This document shows, piece after piece, positions 5,949-10,310 of a DNA stretch of 10,310 nucleotides; within the stretch, counting starts at the first letter, position 1; the number at the start of each line of letters is the position of its first letter. The position numbers and the translations under genes were made by a program. The notes beneath the pieces were generated by a model that saw only the letters and a list, made by a program, of their open reading frames with translations, was not told where the DNA came from and searched no databases. Source of the DNA: Desulfobacterales bacterium (GTDB lineage: Bacteria > Desulfobacterota > Desulfobacteria > Desulfobacterales > UBA11574); the NCBI GenBank assembly GCA_030145595.1, contig JAQYVG010000117.1, positions 1 to 10,310 of the forward strand, in the 5' to 3' direction.

Positions 5949-6923
5949 ATGACCCCTGAAGAAGAACGGGAAATAGCCCTGTGGGGCCAAAAACTCAAAA
6001 ACGATATCCGTATGGAGCTTACCATAACCAAGGATAAGCGCAGCAGAGCGTTTCAAAATTTCTGCGACAATTTAAGTCGCATTGCTCCTAAAATCAGTAC
6101 GAAAACGGAAAAAGAAGATGAAGCTGAACTGCCTGTAATCCGTATCGGCAATGTTCGCTATCAGGCCATTCCAACAGACAAGGAGCTGGAGCCTTTTCTG
6201 AGTGCACTGGCCGGCAACGAAAGCCAGGACCGGCAATGGCCGGCATCGCTCCGGGAGTTAGTCGGTCGTATTGAGATACCTGCGCGGCTGAAAATCTATA
6301 TTACACCTCACTGTCCTTTTTGTCCGGCGGCGGTAAAGCAGCTTCTATCCTTGGCTGCGGCTAATGAAGGCATAAAACTTACTATAATTGACGGCGCTCT
6401 GTTTCCGGAAGCTGCGAAATCAGACAATATCCAATCGGCACCTACAGTTCTGCTGGATGATCTGTATCGCTGGACCGGAGCAATTCAACTTGCAGAAATC
6501 GCCGACATGATATTAAACCGTGATCCTTCACGGCTCAGTGCTTCATCATTAAAAGATATGTTCGAGGAAGGCAACGCTGCTGGTGTGGCTGCACTGATGA
6601 CGGATAGTGGTAAAATCTTTCCGGCCTTTCTGGAACTTTTAGTTCACGAAAAATGGCCGGTCCGCCTGGGTGCCATGGTGGTTTTTGAAACCATCGCTGA
6701 GAAGAACAGCAAACTTATAGCCCAGGCCCTCCCTTTTTTGTGGGAGCGTTTTGCCCAAGTGGAAGATACGGTTAAAGGGGATGTCCTCTACCTATTTGGA
6801 GTATCCGGTGACGAGAGCTTAATCCCGAAACTCGAAACAGTTTTAAGCGGTCCTTATCCTGTTGAAGTTAAAGAGGCCGCAGCAGAAGCGCTGGAGGAGG
6901 TTAAACGCAGTTTTCAATACTAG
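5949..6923 (+). CDS. Thioredoxin/glutaredoxin-fold protein with CPFC active site and HEAT-like C-terminus
   Basis: This is a probable cytoplasmic thiol-disulfide protein of 324 residues. The second thioredoxin-like fold (about 112-190) starts with strand KIYIT, carries the CxxC site CPFC at 122-125 and a cis-proline SAPTV at 163-167, as in glutaredoxin-like proteins and the N-terminal domain of AhpF. The first region (about 10-90) may be a degenerate thioredoxin fold without CxxC, which would match the tandem arrangement of AhpF-NTD and archaeal protein disulfide oxidoreductases. Residues about 200-320 resemble HEAT repeats (WPVRLGAMVVFETIA; VKEAAAEALEEV). No signal peptide is seen. AAGGA (5934-5938) lies 10 nt before the ATG, supporting the start. 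The gene is divergent from the cytochrome operon. The TAG stop overlaps the first bases of a palindromic repeat. Substrate unknown. Confidence 0.82.
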   Translation: MTPEEEREIALWGQKLKNDIRMELTITKDKRSRAFQNFCDNLSRIAPKISTKTEKEDEAELPVIRIGNVRYQAIPTDKELEPFLSALAGNESQDRQWPASLRELVGRIEIPARLKIYITPHCPFCPAAVKQLLSLAAANEGIKLTIIDGALFPEAAKSDNIQSAPTVLLDDLYRWTGAIQLAEIADMILNRDPSRLSASSLKDMFEEGNAAGVAALMTDSGKIFPAFLELLVHEKWPVRLGAMVVFETIAEKNSKLIAQALPFLWERFAQVEDTVKGDVLYLFGVSGDESLIPKLETVLSGPYPVEVKEAAAEALEEVKRSFQY

Positions 6924-7085
6924 TTTCCATCCATAAATGGCTATTTTTCCGATGAGCGGCGTTCTCCGCGGGTTTCCGCCCTCGACGTACTAAAGTACGC
7001 CTCCCCGCAACAGCGGGACAAGCGGGCGAAAACCCTTGTGCGGCCTTGCTCATCGAAAAAATCCCTCATTTATGAATTGGAAACT
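6922..7085. repeat. 164-bp imperfect palindromic element (MITE- or REP-like)
   Basis: The element begins AGTTTCC and ends GGAAACT. Inside, CATAAATG pairs with CATTTATG and CGATGAGC with GCTCATCG. GC-rich inner arms (GGGTTTCCGCCC against GGGCGAAAACCC) follow. A small CGTACT-AA-AGTACG hairpin lies on the left side of the centre. The whole stretch can fold into one long hairpin. No transposase is encoded. The left end overlaps the stop codon of the thioredoxin-fold gene. Together with the two repeats to its right it fills the gene-free spacer 6924-7229, in which I see no coding sequence. Confidence 0.8.
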
Positions 7086-7109
7086 GTAATGTCTGTATTG
7101 TTAAGATGC

Positions 7110-7184
7110 TTTAAGTTTTAGGTGTTAAGCGACTATCTTTTACCTTTTTAACAGAGACTTAAAACTTAAATCCTAAAACTTAAA
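7110..7184. repeat. Inverted repeat, possibly an empty or decayed repeat cassette
   Basis: TTTAAGTTTTAGG (7110-7122) and CCTAAAACTTAAA (7172-7184) are a perfect 13-bp inverted pair. The right arm is preceded by a second degenerate unit (ACTTAAAACTTAAA), so it looks like the edge of a short tandem array. The 49 bp between the arms encode nothing recognisable. The arrangement mirrors the gene-bearing cassettes at 2550-2789 and 3345-3900, but empty. Confidence 0.6.
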
Positions 7185-7193
7185 ACGCTCATA

Positions 7194-7214
7194 AAAAGTC
7201 GTTTTTTGACTTTT
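7194..7214 (+). repeat. Small hairpin repeat just upstream of purSL
   Basis: AAAAGTC (7194-7200) and GACTTTT (7208-7214) form a 7-bp stem with loop GTTTTTT. It is a shortened relative of the repeat at 5795-5834. It ends immediately before the AAGAGG ribosome site of purSL, so in the mRNA it could influence initiation. Confidence 0.6.
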
Positions 7215-7220
7215 AAGAGG
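7215..7220 (+). promoter_or_regulatory. Ribosome binding site fixing the purSL start
   Basis: AAGAGG lies 9 nt before the ATG at 7230. The reading frame stays open back to a TTG at 7206, but that codon lies in a repeat hairpin and upstream of this ribosome site, so the ATG at 7230 is preferred. The in-frame TTG at 7224 is too close. Confidence 0.75.
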
Positions 7221-7229
7221 CTGTTGACT

Positions 7230-10226
7230 ATGCCGTATCGACTTGAAATAACATTAAAACCCGAATTGTTTGACGCCGAGGGCGAGGGCGTGCGCCAAAA
7301 GGCCAAAAACTACTTTGGGATCGAACTTGATCGCGTTCGCACCATTTATGTGGTTACCATTGACGCCGATCTGACGACCGACCGGCTGCAAACCATACAA
7401 TCGGAAATATTTACCAATCCCGTAACCCAGATCTCTTCTTACAGCCCTCTGGATGTTGAATTCGATTGGACCATCTGGGTGGGTTACCGGCCCGGAGTAA
7501 GGGACAACCCCGGCAGCACGGCTATGGAAGCGGTTGCAGATATTCTGGGGCCGGCCTTGGGCTCCAAAGGAGCAATTTACACCTCCAAGCGTTATTGTTT
7601 AAAAGGCAAAAGTGTAACCATGGAAGACGCCGACAAGATTGCCGGTGAGCTTTTGGCCAATGACATCATCCAGCAATGGAAAATTTATGCACCCGCAGCG
7701 TGGGACCCTGATGCAGGCATCGGTATTATCATACCCAAAGTGGTTCTCGATCACACACCCACGGTGACGACCATTCCGGTGGATAACGACGCATCTCTTG
7801 CAGCCGTCAGCAATGAGCGCGGCCTGGCGTTGAATCCGGCTGACATTCCGACCATCAGGGCCTATTTTCTGGACAAGGACGTGCAGGCTCAACGGGAAGC
7901 CGCGGGCCTGTCTGATCCCACCGATATTGAACTGGAATATATTTCCCAGGCCCGCAGTGATCATTGCAATCACAATACATTTCAAGGATTGTTCCGCTAC
8001 CGGGATCTGGCCACGGGTGCGAGCGACATGGTCGACAATCTTTTTAAAACCTGTATCGAAGCCCCGACCTTGGCGCTGAAGAAAAAGAAACCCTGGGTTG
8101 TGTCGGTTTTGTGGGACAATGCCGGCGTCGGGAAATTTAACGACGATCACTGCTATGTTATTACCGGAGAAACCCACAACTCCCCATCCAACATGGAAGC
8201 TTACGGCGGAGCTATAACCGGGATAGTGGGGGTTTACCGCGATCCTTTGGGTACCGGTAAAGGTTCGAAACTGGTAATGGGCGGTTATGGATACTGTGTA
8301 GGGCCCAGGGACTATGCCGGCGACCTTGCGCCGCGCCTCCATCCCCGGCGCCTTTTGGACGGCATTATCGAAGGGGTCAGAGACGGCGGCAACAAAAGCG
8401 GAATTCCCACAACGTTCGGCCAGGTTCTTTTTCACCCGGGGTATATGGGGAAATGCCTGGTGTTTGTTACGGCCGTGGGCATCATGCCGGCCATAATCGA
8501 CGGCCAGCCGTCATATCAAAAGCGCACAGCGCCCGGAGAGCTGGTCATCATGAGCGGCGGGCGGGTCGGTAAAGACGGAATCCACGGTGTGACCGCTTCG
8601 TCGGAGACCTTTTCTGCGCATACGCCGGCCGGGCATGTGCAGATCGGCGATCCCTATACCCAGAAAAAAATGCACGATTTTCTGTTAGAGGCCCGGGATG
8701 CAGGGCTGATAAGGTTTATAACCGACAACGGCGGCGGGGGGCTTTCTTCTTCGGTGGGCGAATCGGCGAGATTTTCAGGTGGGTGCGAGATTCAATTAGA
8801 GAAGGTCCCCTTAAAATATGAAGGGCTGGATCAGTGGGAGATATGGGTTTCGGAATCCCAGGAGCGCATGACCGTGGCGGTGCTCCCCGAGGATATTGAC
8901 CGCTTTTTAGAGCTTTCCAGACTGCATGCCGTCGAAAGTACGGTTATCGGAGAGTATACGGATTCGGGTAAACTGCATATAACTTACAATGGTGAGACTT
9001 GCGCCCATATCGACATCGATCTTTTGACTTCAGGTTTTCCCCAGTGGGAGTTTGATGCTCACTGGCTTCCGCCTGAGATGCGAGGCCTGTATGAACCTGT
9101 GCTGCAGGCGCCGCCGGATTACAGCAAGTTGCTTTTAGATCTTTTGTCGCGTCCCAATATCTGCTCCACCGAATGGATTAGCCGGCAGTACGACCATGAG
9201 GTGCAGGGCACAAGTGTTATTAAACCGCTGGTGGGCGCCGAACGGGACGTAAACAGTGATGCAGCGGTAGTACGTCCGGTATTAGAATCTGAAAAGGGAC
9301 TGGCCTTTGCCCAGGCGCTGCTTCCGGCCTTTTCTGCCATCGATGCCTATCACATGACGAGCTGTACCATCGATGAAGCGCTGCGCAGGCTTATTGCCGT
9401 TGGCGGGGATCCGGAGCATATTGGCGGTGTCGATAATTTTTGCTGGCCGAGTGTACAGTACCATCCGCAAAACAACCCTGACGGCAGATTCAAGGCCGCT
9501 CAATTGGTGCGCGCCTGCCGGGCGCTGCGTGATATTTGCCTGGCGTATGAGATACCTCTGCTTTCGGGCAAAGACAGCATGTACGTTGACGGCCACCTAC
9601 CGGGACGTTACGGAGAAACCCACAAGGTGTCGGCGTTAGAGACCCTTCAATTTTCGACCACGGGAGTTATCGAGGATGTCAACAAATGCGTGACCATGGA
9701 GAGCAAAATGCCCGGGGATCTGGTGTATATTCTGGGTATCACCCGCGATGAATTAGGCGGGTCCGAATATTACGAGCATTTGGGCTATGTGGGGCTTAAT
9801 GTTCCCCGGGTTCCGGCAGATGAATTTGCTCCTTTGTACCGGGCCCTTAGCCATGCCATAAAAAAAGAACTGGTCGCTTCTGCCCACGGGATCTATCGGG
9901 GCGGACTGGGCGTGCACTTGGCCATGGCTGCCATGGGCGGCAACCTCGGTATGCATGTTGATTTGGGTCTTGTACCGGTGGAACAGGTTGAACGTAATGA
10001 CGTGGTCCTTTTTTCGGAATCAGCCGGGCGTTTTATCGTGACTGTCGATCCCCAAAACAAAGCAAGCTTCGAGAAGATTTTCAAAGATCTGATTTGTACC
10101 TGTGTCGGCAGCGTAACTGCAGAAACCGATGTTACCATTAAAGGACTTGAGGGCGGCACCCTGATTGACGTTGCGGTTAATGACCTTAAAGCCGCATGGA
10201 AAAAGCCCTTCGGAGATCTGGTGTAG
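7230..10226 (+). CDS. purSL: Phosphoribosylformylglycinamidine synthase, fused PurS-PurL subunit
   Basis: This enzyme catalyses the fourth step of de novo purine synthesis, converting FGAR to FGAM with ATP and ammonia. The 998-residue protein opens with a PurS-like domain (about 1-80, YRLEITLKPELFDAEGEGV onwards), followed by the PurL synthetase. Visible landmarks are the catalytic-region SDHCNHNTF (243-251), ETHNSPS (314-320; many PurL proteins have ETHNHP), GTGKGSKLV (341-349), TDNGGGGLSSSVGESA (498-513), LLSGKDSMYVD (777-787) and YRGGLGVHLAMAAMGG (889-904). It is longer than stand-alone B. subtilis-type PurL (about 740 aa) and shorter than E. coli-type PurL (about 1295 aa) because no C-terminal glutaminase domain is present. 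A separate PurQ must supply ammonia; it is not in this window and could lie just downstream. A 7-bp repeat array starts 2 bp after the TAG stop. Confidence 0.95.
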   Translation: MPYRLEITLKPELFDAEGEGVRQKAKNYFGIELDRVRTIYVVTIDADLTTDRLQTIQSEIFTNPVTQISSYSPLDVEFDWTIWVGYRPGVRDNPGSTAMEAVADILGPALGSKGAIYTSKRYCLKGKSVTMEDADKIAGELLANDIIQQWKIYAPAAWDPDAGIGIIIPKVVLDHTPTVTTIPVDNDASLAAVSNERGLALNPADIPTIRAYFLDKDVQAQREAAGLSDPTDIELEYISQARSDHCNHNTFQGLFRYRDLATGASDMVDNLFKTCIEAPTLALKKKKPWVVSVLWDNAGVGKFNDDHCYVITGETHNSPSNMEAYGGAITGIVGVYRDPLGTGKGSKLVMGGYGYCVGPRDYAGDLAPRLHPRRLLDGIIEGVRDGGNKSGIPTTFGQVLFHPGYMGKCLVFVTAVGIMPAIIDGQPSYQKRTAPGELVIMSGGRVGKDGIHGVTASSETFSAHTPAGHVQIGDPYTQKKMHDFLLEARDAGLIRFITDNGGGGLSSSVGESARFSGGCEIQLEKVPLKYEGLDQWEIWVSESQERMTVAVLPEDIDRFLELSRLHAVESTVIGEYTDSGKLHITYNGETCAHIDIDLLTSGFPQWEFDAHWLPPEMRGLYEPVLQAPPDYSKLLLDLLSRPNICSTEWISRQYDHEVQGTSVIKPLVGAERDVNSDAAVVRPVLESEKGLAFAQALLPAFSAIDAYHMTSCTIDEALRRLIAVGGDPEHIGGVDNFCWPSVQYHPQNNPDGRFKAAQLVRACRALRDICLAYEIPLLSGKDSMYVDGHLPGRYGETHKVSALETLQFSTTGVIEDVNKCVTMESKMPGDLVYILGITRDELGGSEYYEHLGYVGLNVPRVPADEFAPLYRALSHAIKKELVASAHGIYRGGLGVHLAMAAMGGNLGMHVDLGLVPVEQVERNDVVLFSESAGRFIVTVDPQNKASFEKIFKDLICTCVGSVTAETDVTIKGLEGGTLIDVAVNDLKAAWKKPFGDLV

Positions 10227-10228
10227 CA

Positions 10229-10310
10229 GGGTTGCGGGTTACGGGTTGCGGGTTGCGAGTTGCGGGTTACGAGTTGCGGGTTACGAGTTGCGGGTTACGA
10301 GTTGCGGGTT
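10229..10310. repeat. 7-bp tandem repeat array, running off the window end
   Basis: Eleven complete heptamers plus five bases are present, built from GGGTTGC, GGGTTAC and GAGTTGC. Towards the end GGGTTAC and GAGTTGC alternate strictly. The period is the same seven bases as the array at 3345-3442 although the unit sequence differs. It starts 2 bp after the purSL stop. By analogy it may be the left flank of another small-gene cassette lying beyond the window. Confidence 0.93.

Noticed and set aside
7206..7229. TTG at 7206 as the purSL start
   Set aside because: It lies within the AAAAGTC hairpin repeat and upstream of the AAGAGG ribosome site; the extra residues do not fit the PurS N-terminus, which begins at MPYRLEITL.
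6924..7229. Purine riboswitch upstream of purSL
   Set aside because: The spacer is accounted for by palindromic repeats, and no purine-aptamer-like core was seen.
7599..8435. Long minus-strand open frame (278 codons) inside purSL
   Set aside because: It is antisense to well-conserved PurL motifs (SDHCNHN, ETHNSPS) and has no recognisable domains; it is a coding shadow.

Overview
The window looks like a chromosomal segment of an anaerobic, respiring Desulfobacterota bacterium, probably Desulfobacterales-like. This is inferred from the gene types (octaheme cytochrome with TPR tail, b6-like cytochrome b with a Rieske partner, PurS-PurL fusion) and from spacers packed with short palindromic and tandem repeats. 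No rRNA or other phylogenetic marker is present to confirm it.

Minus strand, read from 5688 down to 223: a small protein of unknown function (92 aa), a b6-like cytochrome b (461 aa), a Rieske iron-sulfur protein (182 aa), and an octaheme c-type cytochrome with HEAT-like and TPR repeats (771 aa). The last three plausibly form one quinol-oxidising, bc-type complex in which a multiheme cytochrome replaces cytochrome c1. The operon is interrupted at both internal junctions. Between cytochrome b and Rieske sits a four-helix-bundle gene flanked by 7-bp repeat arrays in inverted orientation (3345-3900). Between Rieske and the octaheme cytochrome sits the wreck of a GxxExxY gene between 20-bp inverted repeats (2550-2789). 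The stop codons of cytochrome b, Rieske and the four-helix-bundle gene all lie inside these repeats.

The divergent spacer 5689-5948 holds two palindromic repeats, a good sigma70-type promoter reading rightwards, and a 9-bp hairpin expected close to the 5' end of that transcript.

Plus strand: a thioredoxin/glutaredoxin-fold protein with a CPFC active site and a HEAT-like tail (5949-6923), then a 306-bp spacer made almost wholly of palindromic elements, then a PurS-PurL fusion of purine biosynthesis (7230-10226) lacking a glutaminase domain. A 7-bp tandem repeat array starts 2 bp after the purSL stop and runs off the window.

The main unusual pattern is that all five larger genes (four end within or 2 bp from a repeat, the octaheme gene about 150 bp away) are followed by short tandem or inverted repeats. 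Two of these repeat units carry small orphan genes, one intact and one decayed, placed at gene junctions of a respiratory operon.
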